In this document: one piece after another, positions 28,274 to 37,443 of the stretch
Numbering within the stretch: position 1 is the first letter of the stretch
How the letters are laid out: the number at the start of each line of letters is the position of its first letter
NCBI GenBank assembly: GCA_009391275.1
Contig: VEXF01000010.1
Coordinates: forward strand, 1 to 48,416
Source: SAR202 cluster bacterium AD-804-J14_MRT_500m
Lineage (GTDB): Bacteria; Chloroflexota; Dehalococcoidia; UBA3495; GCA-2712585
Direction: 5' to 3'
DNA: 48,416 nt
Position numbers and translations under genes: made by a program
Notes under the pieces: generated by a model
What the model saw: only the letters and a program-made list of their open reading frames with translations
What the model was told of the DNA's origin: nothing
Databases searched by the model: none

Positions 28274-29473
28274 ACTACAATCACGAAAGCTGAAAAGGGT
28301 CCATCTATCTTTAACAACATTCGAGATAAAACTGCGATCGTAGGCATAGGTGAAACGGATTTTTCTTGGAATTCGGAACGCACCGAACTACAACTTGCCT
28401 GTGAAGCGATTAAATGTGCTTGTGACGACGCTGGCATTTCCCCTCATGATATTGACGGTCTCGTTCGTTACGGGATGGACAACAACACCGAAACCCAAAT
28501 AATTCAAGCCCTCGGTATAAAGAATCTCAGACATTGGGAATCTATATCATTCGGTGGCGGTGCAGGGAACGCCACGGTCGGCCACGCTGCAGCGGCGGTA
28601 TCTGCAGGATATTGCAAATACGCCGTATGTTTCCGTGCTGCAAACCTCAGATCGGATTTAAGACTTGGGCGTAGCAGGGATCCACAACTCATCCCTGGAG
28701 GTGCCCGGAGTTTTCATGCGCCTTGGGGATCTCTGGCCCCGGCCCATCATTTCGGAATGTTTGTCCGTCGCTATATGCACCAATATGGAGCAACAAGCCG
28801 TCATTTTGGATGGGTAGCTGTTACTTTGCGGTATCATGCTAGCCGAAATCCCCGCGCGCTACGTCAGACACCGATTACAATAAAAGACCATCAGGAGTCC
28901 CGCCTAATCGCTGATCCACTTAGACTTCTGGATTTTTGCCAAGAGAATGATGGTGCGGCGGCCATAGTAATCTCAACAGTAGATCGAGCGCGCGATCTGC
29001 GTCATGGTGACACTATTGTGTTGATAGAAGCAGCAGCTCAAGGCTCCGGACCTAGCGTCGAGGGCATTATATACAGACCTGATCTGGCCATCGCCGAATC
29101 AAGTCATACTGCCCATGATATTTGGATGCGAGCTCGGTTGACCGCACGCGACATTGATGCATTCATGTTTTATGACCATTTCACTCCCTTCTGCCTCATT
29201 GGACTGGAGGCATACGGGTTCGTCCCAGTCGGAGAAGCTAAAGACTTTGTTGAAGGGGGCCACAATCTACGATACGACGGTGTTCTTCCAACTAATACCC
29301 ATGGGGGTAATCACTCTGAAGCATACATTCATGGCCTGACGCACCCTCAAGAAGGTGTCCGTCTGATACGCGGAACTTCTACATCACAACCGCCAAATAA
29401 GTCTATCAATCGTGTGCTTTCTTGCAGCACAACTGCCCAACTCAGTGCAGCTGTGATACTTAAAAAAGGGTAG
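28274..29473 (+). CDS. Thiolase-like (lipid-transfer/SCP2-type) protein; no canonical start codon for the full frame
   Basis: The frame is open from 28274 (after TGA 28271) to the TAG at 29471 and gives up to 399 residues, the normal length for thiolase-fold proteins paired with DUF35 proteins. Homologous-looking sequence begins well before the first ATG (28475): RDKTAIVGIGETDFSW at about 28322-28369. Yet no ATG, GTG or TTG lies in frame between 28274 and 28475. An ATG at 28267 overlaps the previous stop (ATGTTGA) but is one frame off. So either a rare start (ATT 28319, ATC 28280, ACG 28283), or a one-base indel near 28280. The usual nucleophilic Cys context is not obvious (GGAGNATVGHAAAA), suggesting a condensation, retro-aldol or carrier role. 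Confidence 0.8.
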   Translation, partial: TTITKAEKGPSIFNNIRDKTAIVGIGETDFSWNSERTELQLACEAIKCACDDAGISPHDIDGLVRYGMDNNTETQIIQALGIKNLRHWESISFGGGAGNATVGHAAAAVSAGYCKYAVCFRAANLRSDLRLGRSRDPQLIPGGARSFHAPWGSLAPAHHFGMFVRRYMHQYGATSRHFGWVAVTLRYHASRNPRALRQTPITIKDHQESRLIADPLRLLDFCQENDGAAAIVISTVDRARDLRHGDTIVLIEAAAQGSGPSVEGIIYRPDLAIAESSHTAHDIWMRARLTARDIDAFMFYDHFTPFCLIGLEAYGFVPVGEAKDFVEGGHNLRYDGVLPTNTHGGNHSEAYIHGLTHPQEGVRLIRGTSTSQPPNKSINRVLSCSTTAQLSAAVILKKG

Positions 29474-29490
29474 CGGTCCCCAATTTACTA

Positions 29491-29976
29491 ATGAAAACGG
29501 ATCCACAACATCCTAATATCCACGATATGATGGCAGGGCCACTAGCTGGTCTGCCTTTACCGGATTTCCTGAACCTGCCTGATTATGAACTGGGATTCTG
29601 GCAAGCTGCACAGAGGGAAGAGCTCAGGATACAGCAATGTTCACAATGCGGATTATTCCGACACCTTCCAAGCCCTATGTGCCATAGCTGCCACTCATTT
29701 AATTACCGATGGACCGAAGTTAGCGGTCGTGGCCGAGTTTACTCGTTTGTCATCGTTCATCATCCCGTGCACACTGCTTTAAAAGTAGGACTGCAAATCC
29801 CGTATAACCTGTGCCTAATAGAGCTTCGGGAACAGGCTAATCTAAGATTACTCAGCAATGTTCTAGATATCGACAATGAAGACATTAAAATCAATATGGA
29901 CGTGAGAGTATGTTTTAAACGCGTACCTGCCACACCGGATCTCATCCTTCCATTTTTTATCCGGGATGAGGTTTGA
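29491..29976 (+). CDS. DUF35 zinc-ribbon / OB-fold protein
   Basis: 161 residues. The N-terminal helix is followed by a rubredoxin-like zinc ribbon with Cys50, Cys53, Cys64 and Cys67 (CSQCGLFRHL...CHSCHS), then an OB fold (GRGRVYSFVIVHHPVH..., DIKINMDVRVCFKRV). Proteins of this family form obligate complexes with thiolase-like partners, as in acetoacetyl-CoA thiolase/HMG-CoA synthase complexes and steroid side-chain retro-aldolases. It lies 17 bases after the thiolase, fitting that partnership. Confidence 0.92.
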   Translation: MKTDPQHPNIHDMMAGPLAGLPLPDFLNLPDYELGFWQAAQREELRIQQCSQCGLFRHLPSPMCHSCHSFNYRWTEVSGRGRVYSFVIVHHPVHTALKVGLQIPYNLCLIELREQANLRLLSNVLDIDNEDIKINMDVRVCFKRVPATPDLILPFFIRDEV

Positions 29977-30135
29977 TGTTGAGCGTTGTTCAGAAACATA
30001 CCGTTTTTAGGACGCTCAGGACCCATAGAATGTACGCCTTTCCAATTCACTTTTACAATCCATTGAAGGAAGAAACCTACGACGCCTAAAAGACGTTTGG
30101 CGAAACCAGATTTCATTCTTATGGAGGATTGATAA

Positions 30136-31281
30136 ATGACAAGTGGGTACATATCTTCAAAACGCCAAACTCTTCAAGATATCCTTGTGGTTTCTCTAGA
30201 ACAAGCTGTAGCTGCTCCGTATTGTTCATCGCGCCTTGCAGATGCCGGTGCCAGGGTGATTAAAATAGAGCGCCCCGAAGGAGATTTTGCTAGAGACTAC
30301 GACCGTGTTGTACACGGAGAAAGTGCTTATTTTGTTTGGCTCAATCGCGGAAAAGAATCAATTGCTCTAGACCTGAAAGACCAGACTGACAAAATGGTAA
30401 TGTCGCGATTAATTTCACGAGCTGATGTCTTTATACAAAATCTAGCACCAGGAGCCGCTGCAAGATTGGGATTTGGGAGTGCTGTTATTCGACAAGATAA
30501 CCCTCAGTTGATCACCTGTGATATCAGCGGATATGGTGAAGACGGACCTTATTCCGATATGAGGGCATACGATCTACTTGTACAGGCAGAAAGCGGATTA
30601 GCATCTGTAACCGGTAGGCCAGAAGGTCCTGGTCGAGTAGGGGTTTCAGTATGCGACATAGGCGCAGGGATGTATGCCTATATGGCGGTGTTAGAGGCTC
30701 TTCTAGACAGACAGCGCACAGGTATTGGAAAAGGTATTGCCGTCTCCCTTTTCGATACAATCTCAGACTGGATGACCGTCCCACTCCTACATCAGGTTTA
30801 CGGGGGGCAGGCACCCCCTAGGCTTGGCCTCAACCACCCATCTATTGCCCCATATGGGGCCTATGGGACATCTGATGGTTCAGTTGTAATAGCTGTTCAG
30901 AACGATCGGGAATGGTCACGGTTTTGCAATGAAGTGATGAAACAACCTGCTATGATTACCGATCCTAAATTTCAAGATATTCCGTCTCGCGCGAAAAATC
31001 GGTCTGCTGTGGACGCAGCTATTAACAATGTCTTCAAAACGTTGAGTCGCTCGGAGGTTATTAATCGTCTACGTACAGCCCAGATCGCCTACGGGTCTTT
31101 AAACTCAGTAGCGGACCTCGCAGATCATCCCCAACTTCGATTGACCGAAGTACAAAGCGAAACTGGACCTCTGAATCTAGTTTCTCCGCCAGGGCGCCTT
31201 TCAGATGGCTCACCTCAATTCTCCGAAATACCTACCTTGGATCAACATGGATCCCAAATACGACGGGAATTTGCTCCCTAA
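30136..31281 (+). CDS. CaiB/BaiF family CoA-transferase
   Basis: 381 residues, single-unit family III CoA-transferase with catalytic Asp174 (SVCDIGAGMYAYMAV), N-terminal DILVVSLEQAVAAPYCSSRLADAGARVIKIERPEGDFARDYD and SGYGEDGPY near 131-139. ATG at 30136 follows GGAGG. It is a separate gene from the tandem CoA-transferase upstream and differs from both halves. Together with the thiolase/DUF35 pair it suggests activation and chain-shortening of a carboxylic acid. Substrate unknown. Confidence 0.92.
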   Translation: MTSGYISSKRQTLQDILVVSLEQAVAAPYCSSRLADAGARVIKIERPEGDFARDYDRVVHGESAYFVWLNRGKESIALDLKDQTDKMVMSRLISRADVFIQNLAPGAAARLGFGSAVIRQDNPQLITCDISGYGEDGPYSDMRAYDLLVQAESGLASVTGRPEGPGRVGVSVCDIGAGMYAYMAVLEALLDRQRTGIGKGIAVSLFDTISDWMTVPLLHQVYGGQAPPRLGLNHPSIAPYGAYGTSDGSVVIAVQNDREWSRFCNEVMKQPAMITDPKFQDIPSRAKNRSAVDAAINNVFKTLSRSEVINRLRTAQIAYGSLNSVADLADHPQLRLTEVQSETGPLNLVSPPGRLSDGSPQFSEIPTLDQHGSQIRREFAP

Positions 31282-31416
31282 TATTGTTTTACGATCTTTT
31301 GCCGTTGTAATCCATGATTAAATACAAAATACACGCTCGATATAAATGGCAACTTTCGATGGTCTTAACAGCTTGCGGGTTCTATCTAAGTTAATTGCCC
31401 CAAACTGAGTCTATAT

Positions 31417-31445
31417 TTGACGAGTAAAAAGAACCCAACTAGACT
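31417..31445 (+). promoter_or_regulatory. Candidate promoter for the molybdenum hydroxylase gene
   Basis: TTGACG (31417-31422), 17-base spacer, TAGACT (31440-31445), about 58 bases upstream of the ATG at 31504. The -35 is near consensus; the -10 matches four of six. Confidence 0.4.
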
Positions 31446-31503
31446 GCGATGATTCCATGCTATCGTAGTTACACCCCCGCAAACCTACATCTCGGAGATC
31501 ATA

Positions 31504-33819
31504 ATGACGACAATCGTTGAACCAACACCAAGCAATGAACACTTCAAAGTTGTTGGTACCAGACCCATAAGACACGACGGCGTAGACAAGGTCACGGGAC
31601 GAGCACGATATGGCGCTGACGTTAACTTACCAGGCATGCTTTATGGCAAAATCTTACGCAGCCCTTACGCGCATGCCATGGTTAAATCAATTGACGCTTC
31701 TAAAGCTCTTTCCTTACCAGATGTGAAAGCGGTCGTTACTGGTGCAGACTTTCCGGAAGCTTCGGCCAACGCTATGGAACTCGCTGAAGGAGCTATGTTC
31801 AATCCTAAATTTCTCAGCAACAACGTCATGGCTAGCGAGAAAGTGTTGTATGTCGGGCATGCGGTTGCCGCCGTAGTAGCCAGCACCATGGCAGCTGCAG
31901 AAGAAGCATTGAAAATGATCCGTGTAGAATACGAACCACTGCCTTTCGTGCTAGATGGCATCGAAGCGATGAAGCCTGAAGCCCCAGTACTCCATGATAG
32001 GCTGTACCGCTCAGAAGGAAAATACATTAGGGCCGGGGGACTTGAGGACGCAGAGACGAAAGAGAAAGCGTCTAATATCGCAAGTCATTTCGTCTTCCAA
32101 ACAGGGGACCCAGATTCAGGCTTCGAACATGCTGACTATGTTGTCGAACGGGAATTCCATACAAGCCAGGTACACCAAGGTTACATCGAGCCTCATTCAG
32201 CCACCGTTTCATGGAACCAAGATGGGACAATCTCTATATGGGATAGCTCACAAGCTCATTTTTCGATGCGTGATATGACGGCACAAGTGCTCCAAATCCC
32301 TGTTTCACGAGTCAAAGTCACACCTATGGAAATAGGGGGTGGATTCGGCGGGAAACTCACTATCTATCTCGAGCCTGTCGCTGCCTTGTTGTCAAAAAAA
32401 ACCGGACATCCAGTGAAAATCACAATGAGCCGAAAGGAGGTATTCGAAGGAACCGGTCCAACTGCTGCCGCGCATATACGAGCAAAGATTGGCGCCACTA
32501 AACAAGGTAAGATCGTAGCTGCAGAAGGGGAATTAATATATGAGGCCGGTGCTTTCCCAGGCAGCCCTGTAAATCTAGGTACTCTGTACATATTTGGACC
32601 GTATGAAATACCGAATGCCCGTGTTGAAGGTTACGACGTTCTAGTAAATAAACCGAAGACAGCAGCATACAGGGCTCCAGGCGGGCCCGCAGCTGCATTT
32701 GCAGGCGAGACGCTAATAGATGAACTTGCCCAAGCATTGGACATAGATCCGTTAGAGTTCCGTTCCCTTAACGCAGCTAAAGAAGGGACTCGCCGGGTAA
32801 ATGGTCTCACATTTAGAAAAGTAGGATTCCTTGAGGTATTAGAGGCCGCCCGCAACCATCCTCATTACAAATCTAAACTAACAGGTTCCAATCGTGGACG
32901 GGGAATAGCGGCTGCAGTGAGCTTTAATATGTCCGGTGAGTCATGTGCTATCGGAAACGTTAATTCAGACGGAACCGTCAGCCTTTTGGAAGGTTCTCCA
33001 GACATCGGGGGTACACGCGCGACTGTAGCGATGCAAATGGCAGAAGTACTAGGACTTCCTGCTGAAGATATACATCCATCTATCGGAGATACTGACACTA
33101 TAGGTTTTACTGCGTATACAGCAGGAAGTAGTGTAACTTACAAGACTGGATGGGCATGTTTTGAAGCTGCACAAGACATTAAGCGCCAGATGATCGAAAG
33201 AGCAGCAGTTTTGTGGGAAGTACCAAAAGGCGACATCCGCTTTCTAAACAACACTTTAGCCCACATATCAGATCCAGAATTACGGATATCGTTTAAAGAA
33301 TTATCCGCCGTTCTTAATCAGACTGGCGGTCCCATTGTAGGCCGAGCGAACATTAACCTTGGTGGGGAGAGTCCAGGATTTACTGTGCACATAGTAGACG
33401 TAGAGATAGACCCCGAAACCGGGAAAACTCAGATCTTGCGATATACCGCTATTCAAGATGTAGGGACAGCCATCCATCCAGGTTATGTGGAAGGCCAATT
33501 GCAAGGGGCTGCCAGCCAAGGGATAGGTTGGGCGTTAAATGAAGAATATTTCCTGGATGATCAAGGTCAGATGCAGAATTCTAGCCTCCTTGATTATCGT
33601 CTCCCAACTAGCATAGACCTTCCAATGATTGATACAGTTGTGGTAGAAATCAAAGACCCTACGCATCCCTTTGGGGTAAGGGGTGTAGGAGAAGTATCAA
33701 TAATTCCGCCAGTTCCAGCCCTTGCTAATGCTATCCACAAAGCAACCGGTGTACGCATGAACAACCTACCAATGTCTCCAGCGGCGATCTTGAAAGCAAC
33801 ATGGGAGAGAGCAGTTTAA
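31504..33819 (+). CDS. Xanthine dehydrogenase/CO dehydrogenase-type molybdopterin-binding (large) subunit
   Basis: 771 residues, full length for the Mo-cofactor subunit of the xanthine oxidase family. Domain a/b hammerhead at the N-terminus (VTGRARYGADVNLPGML), then the Mo-binding core with VHQGYIEPHSATVSW, GGGFGGKL, AYRAPGGPAAAFAGE and the catalytic glutamate Glu730 in GVRGVGEVS. The family hydroxylates aldehydes, purines, N-heterocycles or CO. The usual partner subunits (FAD protein, 2Fe-2S protein) are not next to it or anywhere in the window. ATG preceded by GGAGATCATA. Conventional CODH form I active-site loop (AYxCSFR) is absent, so it is not a true CO dehydrogenase. Confidence 0.93.
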   Translation: MTTIVEPTPSNEHFKVVGTRPIRHDGVDKVTGRARYGADVNLPGMLYGKILRSPYAHAMVKSIDASKALSLPDVKAVVTGADFPEASANAMELAEGAMFNPKFLSNNVMASEKVLYVGHAVAAVVASTMAAAEEALKMIRVEYEPLPFVLDGIEAMKPEAPVLHDRLYRSEGKYIRAGGLEDAETKEKASNIASHFVFQTGDPDSGFEHADYVVEREFHTSQVHQGYIEPHSATVSWNQDGTISIWDSSQAHFSMRDMTAQVLQIPVSRVKVTPMEIGGGFGGKLTIYLEPVAALLSKKTGHPVKITMSRKEVFEGTGPTAAAHIRAKIGATKQGKIVAAEGELIYEAGAFPGSPVNLGTLYIFGPYEIPNARVEGYDVLVNKPKTAAYRAPGGPAAAFAGETLIDELAQALDIDPLEFRSLNAAKEGTRRVNGLTFRKVGFLEVLEAARNHPHYKSKLTGSNRGRGIAAAVSFNMSGESCAIGNVNSDGTVSLLEGSPDIGGTRATVAMQMAEVLGLPAEDIHPSIGDTDTIGFTAYTAGSSVTYKTGWACFEAAQDIKRQMIERAAVLWEVPKGDIRFLNNTLAHISDPELRISFKELSAVLNQTGGPIVGRANINLGGESPGFTVHIVDVEIDPETGKTQILRYTAIQDVGTAIHPGYVEGQLQGAASQGIGWALNEEYFLDDQGQMQNSSLLDYRLPTSIDLPMIDTVVVEIKDPTHPFGVRGVGEVSIIPPVPALANAIHKATGVRMNNLPMSPAAILKATWERAV

Positions 33820-33858
33820 CCAAATACCTAGCCAATCACTAAATCAATTCCTACGACG

Positions 33859-34506
33859 TCACGAAAACATTCCTGATGATACGCGTAACGGTTCACCATC
33901 CCAACGGTCATAAGCAGCCACGTTATTTAACGGCTTCCTCGTGACTGGGCCAAATCGTCCCTTCGGATAGCCTAGCGGGATACAATAAACGACCTGTGCA
34001 GTATCTGGTATTCCAAATAACCGGTGCACCCGACTTTCAACTTGCCCATGAAGCGTAGTTATAGTACCTCCGATCCCTAGAGATCGAGCTGCTAGTAACA
34101 TATTTTGCACCGATGGAATCACGGAACCCATCCCTTTCGATCCCCGAGACGTCGAACATACCATTACTATCACTGGCGCATGAGATATTGCATCGGCTAA
34201 ACCCATCGCAGATTGCATTACTAAGTTTTCTTTTGGTACGTCTTGCGGACCATTTATACCCACATCCTGCCGTTTAGCCCACCAAGCTTCCTTGTATAAA
34301 ATAGCTAATTGGGAGATCAGATCTGTATTTCGTATTACAAGAAAGCGCCAAGGTTGCTGATTTCCGCCGTTTGGCGCCTGGATAGCAGCGTTCAATATAG
34401 ACGAAATATCGCCCTCTGAAACAGGCTTATTACTAAATTTGCGTATCGCGCGAAGACTAAAAATCGCCTCGTTTAAAGGCATATTCAGACGTTCATCAAA
34501 ATTCAT
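33859..34506 (-). CDS. Nitroreductase family protein
   Basis: 215 residues with the FMN-binding nitroreductase fold. The N-terminus FSLRAIRKFSNKPVSEGDISSILNAAIQAPNGGNQQPWRFLVI contains the R-x-R-x-F...P...N-Q-Q-PW flavin-binding pattern. The C-terminal VVYCIPLGYPKGRFGPVTRKPL matches the family's 'iPlGyP' motif. Members reduce nitro compounds, quinones or enones, or act in dehalogenation. ATG 34506 has AAAGGAAAG upstream. The upstream 220 bases are shared with the divergent MBL gene. Confidence 0.9.
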   Translation of the reverse strand: MNFDERLNMPLNEAIFSLRAIRKFSNKPVSEGDISSILNAAIQAPNGGNQQPWRFLVIRNTDLISQLAILYKEAWWAKRQDVGINGPQDVPKENLVMQSAMGLADAISHAPVIVMVCSTSRGSKGMGSVIPSVQNMLLAARSLGIGGTITTLHGQVESRVHRLFGIPDTAQVVYCIPLGYPKGRFGPVTRKPLNNVAAYDRWDGEPLRVSSGMFS

Positions 34507-34790
34507 AAGACTTTCCTTTCAATACATCCCAGCACGAGATTTAAACGGGCTTTATATATGCTGTCTGATGCATGTATCTAGAACATGAGATTTACGTAAC
34601 TATAGGTAAACTCGTTACTGGCTTACATGATAGTTCCCTGAGTAAATGCGATCAACCAAACCAATTTTTATCAGAAAATATCAGGGGCATAACTAAAAAC
34701 CATTTGCACGCACGTTGAACTGGGTCTGTGTGGCAGATAGAATTAGGCTGTTCGGTCCTTCACAACTCGGAAGAGCTGGAGATCAATATA

Positions 34791-35627
34791 GTGAATAGAG
34801 ATTTAACAGTTGGAAACGTCCAAATTACAGCATTATCGGATGGAGCTTTACAATTCGATTTATGCAGTTTCTTTCCTTCGATCTCTCCCAAACAGTGGGA
34901 CCCTTATCGTGACCACCTAGTACAAGGTCCAGGTGTCCGATTTAATCTAAGTTCCTATATCATCCGATCTGAGGGGAAAGTTATTCTCATAGACACTGGG
35001 ATGGGACCAAAACCCATTGATGATCCAAATTGCTCATTTGGGCAACTGATGGATGATATGAAGGCCACCGGGATACGGCCCAGTGATATTGACATGGTGG
35101 TGATGACACATTTACATCGCGATCACATTGGATGGAATGTCCTGTCGGAGGGTGGATTTTATGCTCCAACCTTTCCAAAGGCTCGATACTGGGTAAGTGA
35201 TAAAGACTGGGACGCTTGCCATCAGCCCGACATTCAGCCTACCCGTTTCCCCAACGCCCCGGAACGTGTCTGGCCATTAGATGAACTTGATATCTGTGAA
35301 ATTTACGAAGGAGAACATGCCTTCACAAGTGAAGTTGTGTCTTTACCGACACCTGGTCACACACCGGGTCATATGAGCTTACTTATCAGTTCGCAAGGCC
35401 AACGCGCTTTGATTTTAGGTGATGTCCTTCATAATCCAGCCCAAGTAGAAGAAACCGACTGGGTATCTAGGGCAGATATGGACCCCAGGCAAACACGAAT
35501 AACTAGGAGTTCGGTTCTCCAACAAATTGAAACCGAAGGGATACTTGCGGTGGTGGGTCATTTCCCTGCACCTGGATATGGACATTTGATACGGCTGGAA
35601 GGCCGGAGATACTGGCAACCTATTTAG
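34791..35627 (+). CDS. MBL-fold metallo-hydrolase
   Basis: About 278 residues from GTG 34791, chosen because the family's opening strands (VGNVQITALSDGALQFD) follow directly; a GTG at 34728 would add 21 residues. Zinc-site motifs: THLHRDHIGWN (HxHxDH), the later His in PTPGHTPGHMSLLI, the Asp in LILGDVLHN, and the final His in VVGHFPAPGYGHL. This is the pattern of the quorum-quenching lactonase/organophosphatase-like subgroup, but substrate is unknown. It is followed 33 bases later by a dehydrogenase. Confidence 0.9.
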   Translation: MNRDLTVGNVQITALSDGALQFDLCSFFPSISPKQWDPYRDHLVQGPGVRFNLSSYIIRSEGKVILIDTGMGPKPIDDPNCSFGQLMDDMKATGIRPSDIDMVVMTHLHRDHIGWNVLSEGGFYAPTFPKARYWVSDKDWDACHQPDIQPTRFPNAPERVWPLDELDICEIYEGEHAFTSEVVSLPTPGHTPGHMSLLISSQGQRALILGDVLHNPAQVEETDWVSRADMDPRQTRITRSSVLQQIETEGILAVVGHFPAPGYGHLIRLEGRRYWQPI

Positions 35628-35675
35628 AGAAGAGACCTATAATTAGATCTATCTTAATATGTGAATGAGGCGAAT

Positions 35676-36653
35676 ATGTCTACACCCAAAATCGCTGTAA
35701 TGATTCCTGAACACCTACAAGGACGTTCCGATCACGCTCTCAATTCAGCTCCCAATGGAATGGAGGCCTACTGGGTAAATTCTGATCTGCCTGATGAAGA
35801 TCTAATTAGGTTATGTAGGGATGCTGACGCCATACTCTCCATAGTCCCTAATATCTCCGCTGAAGTCTTAAAGCACTGTCCCAATATAAAAATTCTCCAA
35901 ACCCTTAGTGCAGGATATGATCAATTAGACGTTCCAGCGATCAACGAGTTGGGAATTCCAATCGCAAACAATGGAGGTGCTAATGCAATAGCAGTTTCAG
36001 AACACACCATAGCGCTCATGATTTCTTTGAGCAAACGTCTAATGGATCAATGGCACATTGCCTCCAAACAGAGACAATGGAGAGGCGACATGGTAGCCAC
36101 CGATTTATATGAGGTGTCTCACAAAACTGTCGGAATCATTGGGTTGGGAAGAATTGGCAAACAAGTCGCAAAAAGACTCTCCGCCTTTGACACGGAAACA
36201 TTGTATTTCGATATTGTCCAAATACCGATCGAAGTACAAGAACAATACAACGTTAAGCCGGTATCTTTAGACGAGTTGTTACGAAGATCCGATATAGTGT
36301 CACTTCACGTCCCTTTGAACCAACATACCCGTGGCATGATCTCCGTAAATGAACTTGGAATGATGAAAGCTAGCGCGTTCATCGTCAGCACATGTCGCGG
36401 TCCTGTTATTGACGAAAAAGCTTTGTATTCCGCCTTAACGTCAGGGAAAATTGCAGCCGCTGGTCTAGATGTATTGGAGGAAGAACCTACACCCACGGAT
36501 AACCCTCTCTTAGACCTAAGCAACGTTGTAGTGACTCCTCACATGGCTGGCCTTACCTACGAAGCAAACATAAGGGCAGTAGAATTTGGCTATGCCAACA
36601 TCCAACGCGCTTTATCCGGGCAAACCCCAGAAAGCCTAGTAACGCCTGATTAA
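35676..36653 (+). CDS. D-2-hydroxyacid dehydrogenase family protein
   Basis: 325 residues from ATG 35676, preceded by GAGG six bases upstream; a GTG at 35661 is an alternative. NAD-binding motif VGIIGLGRIGKQVAKRL in the middle. The catalytic set is Arg in VSTCRGPVIDE, Glu in AGLDVLEEEP and His in VVTPHMAGLT. Phosphoglycerate dehydrogenase-like and glyoxylate/hydroxypyruvate reductase-like enzymes share this layout. No ACT domain is present, so it is not a regulated SerA. It lies in a same-direction run with the MBL and PIG-L genes. Confidence 0.92.
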   Translation: MSTPKIAVMIPEHLQGRSDHALNSAPNGMEAYWVNSDLPDEDLIRLCRDADAILSIVPNISAEVLKHCPNIKILQTLSAGYDQLDVPAINELGIPIANNGGANAIAVSEHTIALMISLSKRLMDQWHIASKQRQWRGDMVATDLYEVSHKTVGIIGLGRIGKQVAKRLSAFDTETLYFDIVQIPIEVQEQYNVKPVSLDELLRRSDIVSLHVPLNQHTRGMISVNELGMMKASAFIVSTCRGPVIDEKALYSALTSGKIAAAGLDVLEEEPTPTDNPLLDLSNVVVTPHMAGLTYEANIRAVEFGYANIQRALSGQTPESLVTPD

Positions 36654-36720
36654 CCTATCTTCCTGATTTGGAAATTACAAAGGCCTTTGATCATACTCAC
36701 CGAAGAGGTATAGCAGATTG

Positions 36721-37443
36721 ATGCAAAAACGGCTTTTAACACTCCCCGAAAACTGGACCAGAGCGATGGCCATCGCAGCCCATCCTGATGACATGGAATA
36801 TGGAGCTGCCAGTGCTGTAGCCCGCTGGACATCGCAAGGTAAAGAAGTGAATTACCTTCTTTTAACCAGAGGAGAAGCCGGGATAGACTCCATGTCACCA
36901 GAGCTAGTAGCTCCTCTACGAGAGCGAGAAGAAGTAGAGAGCGCTAAAGTAGTTGGAGTCCACACTGTGGAGTTCCTCGATCACTCGGATGGTGTTTTAG
37001 AATATGGACTTCCACTTCGCCTTGATATCTCCCGCGCAATACGGAAACACCGGCCTGAAGTTATCATAAACGGAAACCACCACCTTACGTTCGGTGGCGT
37101 GCGGCTTAACATGGCAGACCACCGTTGGGCATCCTTGGCGGTTCTAGATGCTGCTCGAGACGCGGGTAACCGATGGATTTTTCCTGAGCTTCTGGAAGAA
37201 GGATATGAACCGTGGGATGGTGTGAAGCTGGTATTTACTAGTGGATCTCCATCTCCTTCCCATGCTGTTGATGTTAGCGATTTCATAGATAAAGGCGTAG
37301 AGTCTTTAAGTAAACATGCCGTGTATCTCAATAATCTTTCTCAAGACGTAGACCCGGACGAAATGCTGCGATGGAACGCTTCAGTTAGTGGTGAATCGTT
37401 GGGTGTTGATTATGCTGTTGCCTTTCAAGTTATCCAAATTTAG
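36721..37443 (+). CDS. PIG-L family N-deacetylase
   Basis: 240 residues from ATG 36721. The zinc-binding motif AAHPDDMEYGAASAVARW is near residue 18 and NMADHRWASLAVLDAARDAGN supplies the distal His. The family (LmbE/MshB/BshB) removes acetyl groups from N-acetylglucosaminyl conjugates, including thiol cofactors such as mycothiol and bacillithiol. No glycosyltransferase or ligase of a thiol pathway lies nearby, so the substrate is open. Its 3' end overlaps the converging MFS gene by 14 bases. Confidence 0.92.
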   Translation: MQKRLLTLPENWTRAMAIAAHPDDMEYGAASAVARWTSQGKEVNYLLLTRGEAGIDSMSPELVAPLREREEVESAKVVGVHTVEFLDHSDGVLEYGLPLRLDISRAIRKHRPEVIINGNHHLTFGGVRLNMADHRWASLAVLDAARDAGNRWIFPELLEEGYEPWDGVKLVFTSGSPSPSHAVDVSDFIDKGVESLSKHAVYLNNLSQDVDPDEMLRWNASVSGESLGVDYAVAFQVIQI

